Part shown: piece after piece, positions 32,687-41,765 of the stretch
Layout: each line of letters starts with the position of its first letter
Numbering within the stretch: position 1 is the stretch's first letter
From: JAPHTQ01 sp050288165
GTDB taxonomy: Bacteria; Pseudomonadota; Gammaproteobacteria; Thiohalomonadales; Thiohalomonadaceae
Length of the DNA: 64,000 nucleotides
Assembly (NCBI GenBank): GCA_050288165.1
Contig: JBNKDG010000004.1
Location: 124,001-188,000, forward strand
Direction of reading: 5' to 3'
Notes under the pieces: model-generated
Told to the model about the DNA's origin: nothing
The model's input: only the letters and a program-made list of their open reading frames with translations
Database searches by the model: none
Position numbers and translations under genes: made by a program

Positions 32687-33701
32687 GTTTAACAGCCGCC
32701 TCAGTGCGGCTGCCATCTGCCTGCTCGTCGCGCTTTTCACGACCACGCAGGCGATGGCGCTCAGCCTGGGCGATCTGGTGGTTCACTCGCTGCCGGGCGA
32801 ACCGCTCAAGGCGACCATTCCCCTTACCCTGTTGCCCGATGAGGCGCTGGCCCGGATCAAGGTCGGCCTGGCCTCGGCGGAGGAGTATCAGCGGCAGCGA
32901 GTGGAGCGGCCTGCCTCGCTGGAGGGACTGCGAGCGAGTTTGTTGGCAAAGGGTGAGAATGCCGGGCGCATCCAGCTATACGGCGAGCAGCCGTGGCAGG
33001 GCGATGAGGCGATCCTGCTGCTGCAACTGGCGTGGCCGGGCGGTGAGTTGAATCAGCGTTACCGCATCGTGCCGGTGGATGAAAAGGCGGCCACGCCGCT
33101 CTATGTCGAGGTGGCGCAGGATGAATCCCTGGCCGACATCGCCATTCGTCTGAGTAAGCACAGCAACCGCAGCTACTTCTATATGATGGTGGCGCTGTTT
33201 CGCGCTAATCCGGACGCCTTTTATCGCGGCAACCTCAACTATCTCAAGGCTGGTGCACGGCTGCGGGTGCCGAGCGATGAAGAGCTATACCAACTGAGCG
33301 AGGCGGAGGTGACCGCCATCCTGCGCGAGCACGAACAGCGCATGAAAGGGGCACAGCAGCAGGGTGCCGAAGTAGAGAAACACAACCGTGAACTGGAAGA
33401 TGAACTGGCGCAGGTGAAGGAGCGAAGCGCCAGTCTGGAACAGCACAATAAAGAACTAAAAGAACGGTTGGCCCGGCTGGAAGCACAGGTCAACCAAATG
33501 AGCCAGCAGGTGCTGGAGTACGCCGCCCGGCCGGAGAGCAAAGAGGCGGTGACACCAGAGGAGGGTGATGCTGACAGGAAGGGGCCTGCTGACGAAGGGC
33601 TCTCCGCCTGGCAGATGCTGCTGTTGCTGTTGCTGGCTCTTTCGAGCGTGGTGGCACTGCGCCACCTCGCCCAGCGTCGCAGGGGAAAGACGCATGAGTA
33701 G
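32664..33701 (+). CDS. FimV-like inner-membrane protein, short form
   Basis: About 346 residues from a GTG at 32664 overlapping proA; the longer in-frame ORF from 32553 is rejected because it overlaps proA extensively. Signal peptide ends TTTQAMA. Next comes LSLGDLVVHSLPGEPLKA, matching the FimV N-terminal domain (about 35-130), a LysM-like segment (about 150-210, ESLADIAIRLSKHSN), a coiled coil (about 230-290) and a membrane helix near 320. The long cytoplasmic TPR part of FimV is missing. Probably binds peptidoglycan. Confidence 0.75.
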   Translation: MTAIFALRFNSRLSAAAICLLVALFTTTQAMALSLGDLVVHSLPGEPLKATIPLTLLPDEALARIKVGLASAEEYQRQRVERPASLEGLRASLLAKGENAGRIQLYGEQPWQGDEAILLLQLAWPGGELNQRYRIVPVDEKAATPLYVEVAQDESLADIAIRLSKHSNRSYFYMMVALFRANPDAFYRGNLNYLKAGARLRVPSDEELYQLSEAEVTAILREHEQRMKGAQQQGAEVEKHNRELEDELAQVKERSASLEQHNKELKERLARLEAQVNQMSQQVLEYAARPESKEAVTPEEGDADRKGPADEGLSAWQMLLLLLLALSSVVALRHLAQRRRGKTHE

Positions 33702-34350
33702 CGCAAGGCGAGAAGCCATTGGGGTTTTCGGCGGGACCTTTGACCCGATCCATTTCGGTCATCTGCGACCGGCACTGGAGCTGTACGAGCAGCTCAATCT
33801 GCAGCGGATGTTGATGTTGCCCTGTTCCATCCCGGCGCATCGGCCCCAGCCGAGTGCCAGTGTCGAGCAACGTCTGTCGATGCTGCATCTGGCCGTCGAA
33901 AACGAACCGCGGCTGCAGGTGGATCTGCGCGAACTGAAGCGCGGCGGTACCTCCTACATGATCGACACCCTGGAATCGCTGCGCAAAGAGGCGGGACGCA
34001 AGCCGATCTGCCTCTGCCTTGGACTGGATGCCTTTCTCGGCCTGCCGAGCTGGCATCGTTGGCAGGAACTGCTCGACCTGGCGCACATCGTGGTGGCCCA
34101 TCGTCCCGGCTGGGTGCTGGACATGGATGCCGTTGCACCCGAATTGCAGCGTTTGATGGCAGTACACCTGCACGACAGTGACGTGAGCCAGTGCGAACGA
34201 CCCGCCGGGGCGATCGTGCTGCAACCGGTGACCCAACTGGCGATCTCGGCGACCGAAATTCGTGAGCGTATTGCCGCGGGGAGAAGCGCTCGATATCTGA
34301 TGCCGGAGCGGGTTTGGGACTATATTCAGAAAGAGAAGCTGTATCGTTGA
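33694..34350 (+). CDS. nadD: Nicotinate-nucleotide adenylyltransferase
   Basis: 218 residues from the ATG at 33694, overlapping the previous gene by eight bases. GVFGGTFDPIHFGHLR is the nucleotidyltransferase HxGH signature, and ISATEIRERIAAG is the second motif. Converts NaMN to deamido-NAD. Followed by rsfS and rlmH as in other gammaproteobacteria. Confidence 0.96.
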   Translation: MSSARREAIGVFGGTFDPIHFGHLRPALELYEQLNLQRMLMLPCSIPAHRPQPSASVEQRLSMLHLAVENEPRLQVDLRELKRGGTSYMIDTLESLRKEAGRKPICLCLGLDAFLGLPSWHRWQELLDLAHIVVAHRPGWVLDMDAVAPELQRLMAVHLHDSDVSQCERPAGAIVLQPVTQLAISATEIRERIAAGRSARYLMPERVWDYIQKEKLYR

Positions 34351-34363
34351 GACAAGAGGTGAG

Positions 34364-34714
34364 ATGAATTCCGAACAATTGAAACAACTGGTGGTTGATG
34401 CGCTGGAAGACCGCAAGGGGGTCGATGTAAAGATCCTCGACGTGCGCGGTAAATCGAGCTTCACCGATATTCTGGTGATCGCGGGCGGTAACTCCTCGCG
34501 TCAGGTGAAGGCGCTGGCCGACAGTGTGGTGGAGAAGGCCAAGGCCAATGGCGTGCAGCCACTGGGCGTCGAAGGCGAGACCGAAAGTAGCTGGGTGCTG
34601 GTAGACCTGGGCGATGTGGTCGTGCACGTGATGCTTCCCGAGACCCGTGACTTCTACAACCTGGAAAAACTCTGGGGCGAAGACACGCCGGACGAGCAAG
34701 AAGCCGCTCACTGA
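34364..34714 (+). CDS. rsfS: Ribosome silencing factor RsfS
   Basis: 116 residues, with the family core DILVIAGGNSSRQVKALAD and WVLVDLGDVVVHVMLPETRDFYNLEKLW. Binds L14 on the 50S subunit and blocks subunit joining under starvation. Stop overlaps the rlmH start by one base. Confidence 0.96.
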   Translation: MNSEQLKQLVVDALEDRKGVDVKILDVRGKSSFTDILVIAGGNSSRQVKALADSVVEKAKANGVQPLGVEGETESSWVLVDLGDVVVHVMLPETRDFYNLEKLWGEDTPDEQEAAH

Positions 34715-35181
34715 TGCGCGTCCACCTCATCGCGGTGGGCAATCGCATGCCCGGCTGGGTCGACGACGGTTATCAGGAGTACGCCCGTCGCCTGCCCCCC
34801 GAGTGTGCATTGCAACTGCATGAGATCCCGGCGGGTAAACGGGGCAAGGGTGCCGACATCGCCCGCCTCACTCGCCAGGAGGGGGAAAAGATGGCCGCCG
34901 CCATTCCCAAAGGGGCACGGGTGGTGGCGCTGGAGGTGCTGGGCAAACCCTGGTCCACCGAGCAACTCTCGGCACGGCTGGAGAGCTGGCTTGGTGATGG
35001 ACGCGACGTCGCCCTGCTGGTCGGTGGTCCCGAAGGGATTGAACCGCAACTGAGCGCCTCCGCCGACGAACGCTGGTCACTCTCCCCCCTGACCTTGCCG
35101 CACCCGCTGGTGCGTATTGTGGTTGCGGAACAAATCTACCGTGCCTGGAGTCTCCTCAAGGGTCACCCTTATCACCGGTAA
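34714..35181 (+). CDS. rlmH: 23S rRNA pseudouridine-1915 N3-methyltransferase RlmH
   Basis: 155 residues, SPOUT fold. LLVGGPEGI and LSPLTLPHPLVRIVVAEQIYRAWS are the SAM-binding knot motifs, and the C-terminus ends GHPYHR as in E. coli. Methylates pseudouridine 1915 of 23S rRNA. Confidence 0.97.
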   Translation: MRVHLIAVGNRMPGWVDDGYQEYARRLPPECALQLHEIPAGKRGKGADIARLTRQEGEKMAAAIPKGARVVALEVLGKPWSTEQLSARLESWLGDGRDVALLVGGPEGIEPQLSASADERWSLSPLTLPHPLVRIVVAEQIYRAWSLLKGHPYHR

Positions 35182-35187
35182 AGATGA

Positions 35188-35359
35188 TTCACCGCAAAGG
35201 ACGCAAAGAACAAAAATGCTCAACCACGAAGCCCACGAAGAACACGAAGTTTTGGAGCAATTGGCACTGTTGCTGCTCCCGATGCCCGCCTCTACGTTTG
35301 AGCCGTAATGGTTTTATTTTCGCGGCTTTCTTCTTCGTGTCCTTCGTGTCCTTCGTGGT
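35188..35359. repeat. Compound repeat: CGCAAAG half-element and CACGAAG hairpin (rlmH-maf gap)
   Basis: 35188-35208 is a solo arm CACCGCAAAG-GA-CGCAAAG. 35223-35251 (CACGAAG words, spacers CC, AA, TT) pairs with 35331-35359 (reverse-complement spacers GA, GA, AA); spacers mostly mismatch. The loop of about 79 bases holds no convincing gene. The 201-base gap between rlmH and maf is otherwise empty. Confidence 0.82.
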
Positions 35360-35382
35360 AAAAGGTTTTGGGCTTTATTGAT

Positions 35383-36000
35383 ATGACAGAATCCCACGAT
35401 ATCTGGCTGGCCTCGGCCTCTCCCCGCAGACGTGAACTGTTGCAGCAGATCGGCGTCCGTTTCAGCCTGTTGCCGGTAGACGTCGCTGAGGAGGCTCATC
35501 CGAATGAGGCGCCGGAGGTGATGGTATTGCGGCTGGCGCTGGAGAAGGCGCGGGCCGGACGGGCAAGACTCGACGCCACGGACACCGCCCCGGTGCTGGG
35601 CGCCGATACCGTGGTAGTGAGCCACGGCAAGGTGCTGGGCAAACCAAAGGATCGTGAGCATGCCCTGGAGATGTTACTGTCTCTGGGTGGCGAGCGGCAT
35701 CAGGTGATGACCGCGGTGGCTGTGGTCGGGGCGGATGGCGAAGAACAGTCGCGCCTGAGTGTCAGCACGGTACAATTTCGTTGCATCGATCCCGATGAGG
35801 CATCGGCCTACTGGGCCAGCGGCGAACCGGCGGACAAGGCCGGCGGCTATGCGATCCAGGGGCTGGCGGCGCTGTTCATCGAGCGGCTGGAGGGGAGTTA
35901 CTCCGGGGTGATGGGACTGCCGCTGTTTGAAACGGCGGAATTGCTGAATCGTTTCGGTATCCCGCTATTGGAGAGATCGCAGGCGAAAGGTGAAAGGTGA
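35383..36000 (+). CDS. maf: Maf-family nucleoside triphosphate pyrophosphatase (YhdE-type)
   Basis: 205 residues from the ATG at 35383. LASASPRRRELL is the Maf signature; GADTVV, KPKDREHA and GGYAIQGLAALFI are further family motifs. Hydrolyses dTTP/UTP and modified nucleotides (YhdE type by its position before rng). The last residues AKGER and the stop codon are encoded by the tandem GAAAGGT repeat that starts at 35985. Confidence 0.94.
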   Translation: MTESHDIWLASASPRRRELLQQIGVRFSLLPVDVAEEAHPNEAPEVMVLRLALEKARAGRARLDATDTAPVLGADTVVVSHGKVLGKPKDREHALEMLLSLGGERHQVMTAVAVVGADGEEQSRLSVSTVQFRCIDPDEASAYWASGEPADKAGGYAIQGLAALFIERLEGSYSGVMGLPLFETAELLNRFGIPLLERSQAKGER

Positions 36001-36078
36001 AAGGTGAAAGGTGAAAGGTGAAAGGTGAAAGGACAACTCTGTGTGTGCCTTTAACCTTTGACCTTTAACTTTTAACCT
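35985..36078. repeat. Tandem GAAAGGT heptamer array with complementary arm (maf-rng gap)
   Basis: Seven direct copies of GAAAGGT (last GAAAGGA) at 35985-36033, then a 14-base loop, then 36048-36078 complementary to about four AAAGGTN units. The seventh base is G in the left arm but T or C in the reverse complement of the right arm, so the word pairs and the spacer does not. Confidence 0.88.
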
Positions 36079-36089
36079 GAGTTTTTGTC

Positions 36090-37577
36090 ATGAGTGAAGA
36101 GCTGTTGATTAACATCACCCCGCAGGAAACGCGGGTGGCTTTCGTGGAAAATGGCGTGTTGCAGGAGGTGCACATCGAGCGCACCCGTCGCCGGGGTCTG
36201 GTCGGCAATATCTATCGCGGCAAAGTCTGTCGGGTGCTGCCCGGGATGCAGGCCGCCTTTGTCGAGGTGGGACTGGATCGTACCGCCTTCCTGCACGCCT
36301 CGGACATTCAGAACGACCACGAGGGCAGCGAAAACCACGGTAATGGCAACGGCCATGATCGCAATGTGGAGCAGATCAATACGCTGCTGCGAGACGGTCA
36401 GGAGATCGTCGTTCAGGTGACCAAGGATCCGCTGGGTACCAAGGGCGCCCGTCTCACCACTCACCTTTCGATTCCTGCGCGCTTCCTGGTGTTTATGCCG
36501 GGCAGTAACCACATCGGCGTTTCGCAGCGTATTGAGGACGACGCCGAACGTGAACGACTCAAGGAGATCGTGCGCGAATGCACCGAAGGCAAGGGTGGCG
36601 GTTTCATCCTGCGTACCGCGGCGGAGGGTGTGAATCGCGAGGCGCTGGAGAAGGACGTGCTGTTTCTCTACAAGATGTGGGACGAGATCCAGGAGAAGAT
36701 CAAAAACCACGATAGCAGTGAGTCGCGTTTGATCCACGAGGACATGCCGCTGGTCATGCGCACCATGCGCGACCTGGCTGATACCGATATTGAAAAGATC
36801 CGCATCGACTCGCGCGAAACCTTCCTCAAGGTGCAGAAGTTTGCCGGCAAGTTCATCACCGGTCTGGCGGGACGGGTTGAACACTATGCCGGGGAGCGAC
36901 CGATCTTCGATCTCTACGGTGTCGACGACGAGATCCAGAAGGCGCTGGAACGTAAGGTGCAACTTAAGTCGGGTGGTTACCTGATCATCGACCAGACCGA
37001 GGCGATGACCACCATCGACGTCAACACCGGCGCCTTCGTCGGCCATCGCAATCTGGAAGAGACCATCTTCAAGACCAACCTGGAGGCGGCCCAGGCGATC
37101 GCACGGCAACTGCGCCTGCGTAACCTCGGCGGCATCATCATCATCGATTTCATCGATATGGACGATGTGGAGCACCGTCGTCAGGTGATCCGTGCGCTGG
37201 AGAAATCGCTGGAACGGGATCACGCCAAGACTCACATCAGCGAGGTCTCTTCCCTCGGTCTGGTGCAGATGACGCGTAAGCGAAATCGCGAAAGTCTGGA
37301 ACATGTGCTGTGCGAAACCTGTCCTACCTGCAACGGTCGCGGCACGTTGAAAACGCCGGAGACCGTCTGCTTTGAGATCTACCGCGAGATCATGCGCGAG
37401 GCGCGGCAATATGATGCACGGCAAATGCTGGTGCTGGCGGCTCAGGAGGTGGTCGATCTGCTGCTGGATGAGGAATCAACCAGCGTGGCGGAACTGGAAG
37501 AGTTTATCGGTCGTCCAATCAAGTTCCAGGTGGAATCACTCTATACCCAGGAACAATTTGACGTGGTTCTACTCTGA
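36090..37577 (+). CDS. rng: Ribonuclease G
   Basis: 495 residues. An S1-like domain interrupted at about 40-125 (GLVGNIYRGKVCRVLPGMQAAFVEVG) is followed by the RNase E/G catalytic domain. Metal-ligand aspartates appear in TIDVNTGAF and IIIIDFIDMD, and the zinc-link cysteines in CETCPTCNGRG. Matures the 16S rRNA 5' end and degrades mRNA. Start ATG 36090 follows the heptamer hairpin by 11 bases. Confidence 0.97.
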   Translation: MSEELLINITPQETRVAFVENGVLQEVHIERTRRRGLVGNIYRGKVCRVLPGMQAAFVEVGLDRTAFLHASDIQNDHEGSENHGNGNGHDRNVEQINTLLRDGQEIVVQVTKDPLGTKGARLTTHLSIPARFLVFMPGSNHIGVSQRIEDDAERERLKEIVRECTEGKGGGFILRTAAEGVNREALEKDVLFLYKMWDEIQEKIKNHDSSESRLIHEDMPLVMRTMRDLADTDIEKIRIDSRETFLKVQKFAGKFITGLAGRVEHYAGERPIFDLYGVDDEIQKALERKVQLKSGGYLIIDQTEAMTTIDVNTGAFVGHRNLEETIFKTNLEAAQAIARQLRLRNLGGIIIIDFIDMDDVEHRRQVIRALEKSLERDHAKTHISEVSSLGLVQMTRKRNRESLEHVLCETCPTCNGRGTLKTPETVCFEIYREIMREARQYDARQMLVLAAQEVVDLLLDEESTSVAELEEFIGRPIKFQVESLYTQEQFDVVLL

Positions 37578-37720
37578 AACTCTACTCGCCTGAGCGAATT
37601 TCAACGATTTATAGCGAGCGGAAGGGGCACGATAGATAGAGTGCCGCCAGGGTCACAGTAGCAAAACGGCGCTGTACCTATCATCTGATTTAAAGCTGGA
37701 CTGGATTTGACGGGTCACCG

Positions 37721-40700
37721 ATGCGCCACACTTCACGACTGAAAAGCATTGCCTGGTACGGCACCGCGATCCTGCTGGTGTTGCTGGCGGTGTTCGTCAG
37801 TGTGGCACGGCTACTGATGGGTTCGGCCAGCGATTACCGTACAAGGGTGGAGGAACTGGCCGGTGAATATCTTGGCCAGCCGGTGACCATCAGCAGCATG
37901 GATGCCCGTCTCTCCGGGATCAAACCGACGCTGGTCTTTAACAACGTTTCGTTGCGTGAAGAGAAGAGTCGCGAGCAACTTGCCCACTTCGATCAAATCG
38001 GCATCGCCCTCAATCCCATCTCATCATTACGCCTGCTACAACCGGTCATCGACCTGACCATCCACGGTGCCAATATTGTCGTTATCCAGAAAGAGGATGG
38101 CGGCTTTAGCCTGCAGGGTGTCACCCTCTCGGAGAATGTGAAGAGCGAACAGGGCGGCGGTGATCTCGGCGCCTGGTTTCTGAGTCAGTCGCGCCTGTCG
38201 CTGGAAAACAGTCGCATCATCTGGCGCGACGACAAGCACAAACGCGACACGGTGTTCGAAGGGGTATCGGTCGAGTTGCAGAATGTGGTCGAGCGTCATC
38301 GTCTCAACGCCTCGGTGCGACTACCGGAAGAGATCGGTAAGACCCTGCGTCTGGCACTCGATATCCGCGGCAACCTGCTCAATCAGAACGACTGGGTCGG
38401 CGATCTCTACATCAAGGCAGAACAGGTCAAACCGGCGCAGTGGATCGAAGGTGTCGATTTTCAGGGGCTGAGTGTCCACCGCTGTGATGTCGATCTGGAG
38501 TTGTGGAGCAACTGGCAGAATGGCCTGCTCGGTTCGGTGGAAGGGGCGTTCGATCTTTCCGATATGCAGATCATGCGCGGCGGTAACACACTGCCGGTCA
38601 GTCGTTTCTCCGGCCAGTGGCGTTACCGTACCGGTGACGATGGCTGGCAATTGTTGATGCAGAAAGCGGTGATCAGCAACGGTGAAGAACAGACCCAGCC
38701 GTTTCGTTTGCAAGTCGAAGATTTAAACGGTCTCGCCAGTGTTCGTGCAGAAAACCTGGATGTGGACCGGCTGATGAACTTCAGTCCCTATTTTCCCGTT
38801 CTGAGCAATGCACAACATGATCAACTTCAGCAGATATCGCCCGGCGGCTGGATCGATGCGCTGCGTGTCGATGTGCGTGACGGTGAATTGCTTGGTGCTG
38901 TCGCCGCGTTAAAAAATTTCCGTATGGCACCGTGGCAACAACTTCCCGGTGTCAGTGGTCTAACGGCACGAATCGGTTACGACGGTCATAACGGTTTTGT
39001 CGATCTCGATACCGAAGAGCTTTTCCTTTCTTTACCGGAGCTGTTCATCACCCCATTGCCACTGCAACAGACCCGCGGTCTTGTGCGTGTCGCGAAACAG
39101 GAAAAGGGCTGGCGTGTTGTCAGCGACGCGCTGACTGTCGACAACAGCGATCTACACCTGCAACTGAACATGTCGTTGCAACTCCGGCAGGGCGAGAGTC
39201 CGCTGCTGGCACTGGTCGGGAGTTTCAGGGATGGACGTGCCCGTGCCACGCCGACCTACCTGCCGGTCAAGATTATGTCTGAAGAGAGTGTTCACTGGCT
39301 CAATCGCGCCTTCCTCGGCGGGTTGGTGACCGGCGGTACGGTGCTGATACATGGCAGACTTGAACACTCCCTGCTGGAAGCGAAGCAGGGGCGTTTTGAA
39401 GTCCGATTCGATGCCAACGACGTTACCCTTGATTATCAAGAGGGCTGGCCGAAACTTACCGCCCTGCGCGGCAGTGCTATGTTTACCGGTCGTGGTATGG
39501 AGATCGAGATTGCCGAGGGACGGCTATACGACTCGCGCATCGGTAGCGCTAGGGTAAAGATCCCCAACTTCAGTCGTTCCACCCTGAAAGTGGATGGCAA
39601 AGTCGCGGCCAGTGCCGCGGATGCGCTGCACTTTCTGCGCGAGGCACCGTTCAGTCGGGATCTGGGTTTGCAAAGTTTCACCGGTACCGGTGATACGCCG
39701 GTACGGCTGAGTCTCAGTATCCCGCTTTCCCAGGCGGCGCACGAAGATGGGCCGATGCGTGTGGATGGCGAGGTGGAACTGAAAAATAACCTGCTCCATT
39801 TTGCCAGAGGTGTCGAATTGCACAATGCCCGCGGCAAGCTCCAGTTTACCGCGGACCATTTCACCGCCAACGAGATCAACGCCACCATGTACGGTTTTCC
39901 GGCGAAGCTGTCGGTGCACACTGAGGTAGGGCGTTTCGATCAGCACGGTTCCACCTTCGTTAAGGTCAAAGGTCGTGCCACGGCGGCGGCGATCCGTAAG
40001 GAGCTGGATATTCCGCTGCTTGAGATGGCGAAAGGCGAAAGCGACTGGCAGGCACTGATGACCCTGACGCCGGGGAAAGAGGGTGGCGTGCAGATGGACA
40101 TCTTCTCTGACCTCAGCGGGGTGACGATCGATCTGCCGGAACCGCTGGGTAAAACGGCGGATACCCCACGCCAGTTCTCCATCTCTCTCGGTCTGGGCGG
40201 ACGCGAGCGCGGCATCCACTCGCTGCAATATGCGGGACTGTTCAATGCGGCGTGGAAGCAGGAGCTCGGCAGCGGCAAGATGGAGCGCATGGGCGTGTTG
40301 CTGGGGCGTGACGAAGCGGCGCTGTTGCCGCAAAAGAATGTGCTGGCGATTAACGGCGAACTGGACGATTTCCACTGGCTCGAATGGCGTAAGGTAATTA
40401 ATCACTATTTCCCGCAGACGCCGGGTGAGAAGCAGTTGCCGCTGGCGATCCACATGCAGCGCCTGCACCTGCGCAAAATGGAAGGCGAGCTGGAGAAAAG
40501 TGACGCCCTGGCACGGATGCCGCCGATCGATATTAATATCCGGGATTTCGCCTACGATGATCTGCGCCTGGGCGGCGTCGCGGGACAGATCGAACCGGGT
40601 AAAACCCGTGTCGCGTTTAACAACATCACTGTTAATGCTGCCAATTTCAAAGTGACGAGTGACGGTTACTGGCGGCCTGGTGGCAAAACCCACCTCAAGC

Positions 40701-41353
40701 TGAATTTGAAAAGCGGCAATATGGGCAAGATGTTCCGTGACCTTGGTTTTGCCTCGGTGATCAAGAACGGCAAGGAAGACAGCCAGGGCGAGGTGGAGTG
40801 GCCCGGGTCGCCGCTGGAATTTTCCCTAAAGAGCATGTCGGCCAAGGGCCGGATACACATCGAAGAGGGGATCATCGAGCAGATCGACCCCGGTGCGGGC
40901 AAGCTGCTCGGCCTGCTCAGTCTGGAGGCACTGCCGCGCCGCCTGTTCCTCGATTTCAGCGATATGTCGGGCGAAGGGCTCAAATTCAATACCCTCAAAG
41001 GGGATTTCCGTATTTATGACGGCAACGCCTATACCGATAATATGGTGCTGAAGTCATCCCCCGCGGATATTCTGGTGACCGGGCGTACTGGGCTGGTGGC
41101 ACGCGACTTCGACCAGAAGGTCTCGGTGGTGCCCAACGTCGCGGGTACCGTCTCGGTGGCTGGGGCGCTGGCCTGGGGACCTGAAGTGGCGGCGGTGCTG
41201 GCACTGTTCCAGAGCATCTTCAAGAGCGGTATCGACAAGGCAACAATGACCCGCTACGAAATCCACGGCACCTGGGAAAAGCCCGATATCATCCGCATCG
41301 AGGAACCCAAGCCGGGGGCCGAAACCGCCAACAAGATCCCAGGCGTCGAGTGA
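37721..41353 (+). CDS. yhdP: YhdP family AsmA-like phospholipid transport protein
   Basis: 1210 residues. One N-terminal membrane helix (about 10-32) precedes a very long beta-rich periplasmic body: DUF3971 and AsmA-like C-terminal region with GTVSVAGALAWGPEVAAVLALFQSIFK near the end. In E. coli YhdP, TamB and YdbH carry phospholipids from the inner to the outer membrane. It lies between rng and a nitrilase gene, as in Pseudomonas. The 143 bases before it show no feature. Confidence 0.93.
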   Translation: MRHTSRLKSIAWYGTAILLVLLAVFVSVARLLMGSASDYRTRVEELAGEYLGQPVTISSMDARLSGIKPTLVFNNVSLREEKSREQLAHFDQIGIALNPISSLRLLQPVIDLTIHGANIVVIQKEDGGFSLQGVTLSENVKSEQGGGDLGAWFLSQSRLSLENSRIIWRDDKHKRDTVFEGVSVELQNVVERHRLNASVRLPEEIGKTLRLALDIRGNLLNQNDWVGDLYIKAEQVKPAQWIEGVDFQGLSVHRCDVDLELWSNWQNGLLGSVEGAFDLSDMQIMRGGNTLPVSRFSGQWRYRTGDDGWQLLMQKAVISNGEEQTQPFRLQVEDLNGLASVRAENLDVDRLMNFSPYFPVLSNAQHDQLQQISPGGWIDALRVDVRDGELLGAVAALKNFRMAPWQQLPGVSGLTARIGYDGHNGFVDLDTEELFLSLPELFITPLPLQQTRGLVRVAKQEKGWRVVSDALTVDNSDLHLQLNMSLQLRQGESPLLALVGSFRDGRARATPTYLPVKIMSEESVHWLNRAFLGGLVTGGTVLIHGRLEHSLLEAKQGRFEVRFDANDVTLDYQEGWPKLTALRGSAMFTGRGMEIEIAEGRLYDSRIGSARVKIPNFSRSTLKVDGKVAASAADALHFLREAPFSRDLGLQSFTGTGDTPVRLSLSIPLSQAAHEDGPMRVDGEVELKNNLLHFARGVELHNARGKLQFTADHFTANEINATMYGFPAKLSVHTEVGRFDQHGSTFVKVKGRATAAAIRKELDIPLLEMAKGESDWQALMTLTPGKEGGVQMDIFSDLSGVTIDLPEPLGKTADTPRQFSISLGLGGRERGIHSLQYAGLFNAAWKQELGSGKMERMGVLLGRDEAALLPQKNVLAINGELDDFHWLEWRKVINHYFPQTPGEKQLPLAIHMQRLHLRKMEGELEKSDALARMPPIDINIRDFAYDDLRLGGVAGQIEPGKTRVAFNNITVNAANFKVTSDGYWRPGGKTHLKLNLKSGNMGKMFRDLGFASVIKNGKEDSQGEVEWPGSPLEFSLKSMSAKGRIHIEEGIIEQIDPGAGKLLGLLSLEALPRRLFLDFSDMSGEGLKFNTLKGDFRIYDGNAYTDNMVLKSSPADILVTGRTGLVARDFDQKVSVVPNVAGTVSVAGALAWGPEVAAVLALFQSIFKSGIDKATMTRYEIHGTWEKPDIIRIEEPKPGAETANKIPGVE

Positions 41354-41397
41354 TCGCGCTTCCATTCCTGGCGCTAAATGAATAGTATTTCTGCAGT

Positions 41398-41727
41398 ATG
41401 TTAAAGAGAACCTGCGCCCTGCTTCTGTTGCTCGTCCCGTTCGCGGCCCAGAGTGGTCAATCCTGGGACATATCCGCATCGGAGTGGGCGCGCCCGCGCC
41501 ACGGTGACTGGCTGGTCAAACAGCCTGCCATGGCCGCCGCTGTCGAACAGCTCCAGCAGGACCCTGCCGCCCATATCCAGATCCACTATCCCGGTGGTGA
41601 TGAGGGAGTGTTATGGGCAGAGGAGTTGCAGGCCTGGCTGGTTGCGCTGGGGGTGGGTTCGGAACGTATTGAACGGGTTCCCGGCAGCGGTGCCGCTGAT
41701 CGGGTTCAACTCCGGGTAAGTAAGTAG
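41398..41727 (+). CDS. Small periplasmic protein of unknown function
   Basis: 109 residues. Residues 1-21 are a signal peptide (LLLLLVPFAAQSG). The mature 88 residues include AAHIQIHYPGGDEGVLWAEELQAWLVALGV, followed by ERIERVPGSG, a pattern reminiscent of the second half of an OmpA-like fold, where a helix is followed by a strand after a hydrophilic search loop. That resemblance is weak. Sits between yhdP and the nitrilase, on the same strand. Confidence 0.7.
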   Translation: MLKRTCALLLLLVPFAAQSGQSWDISASEWARPRHGDWLVKQPAMAAAVEQLQQDPAAHIQIHYPGGDEGVLWAEELQAWLVALGVGSERIERVPGSGAADRVQLRVSK

Positions 41728-41765
41728 AAGTAATAATCGGGTACCAACCCGAAGGAGAGAACTGA

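Noticed and set aside
35184..35381. Small ORFs in the rlmH-maf gap
   Set aside because: They translate the CGCAAAG and CACGAAG repeats and have no ribosome-binding site.
35985..36078. CRISPR array
   Set aside because: The unit is 7 bases with no spacers of CRISPR size and no cas genes.
39524..40693. 389-codon antisense ORF opposite yhdP
   Set aside because: Shadow of a long GC-rich gene; no start signal, no family resemblance.
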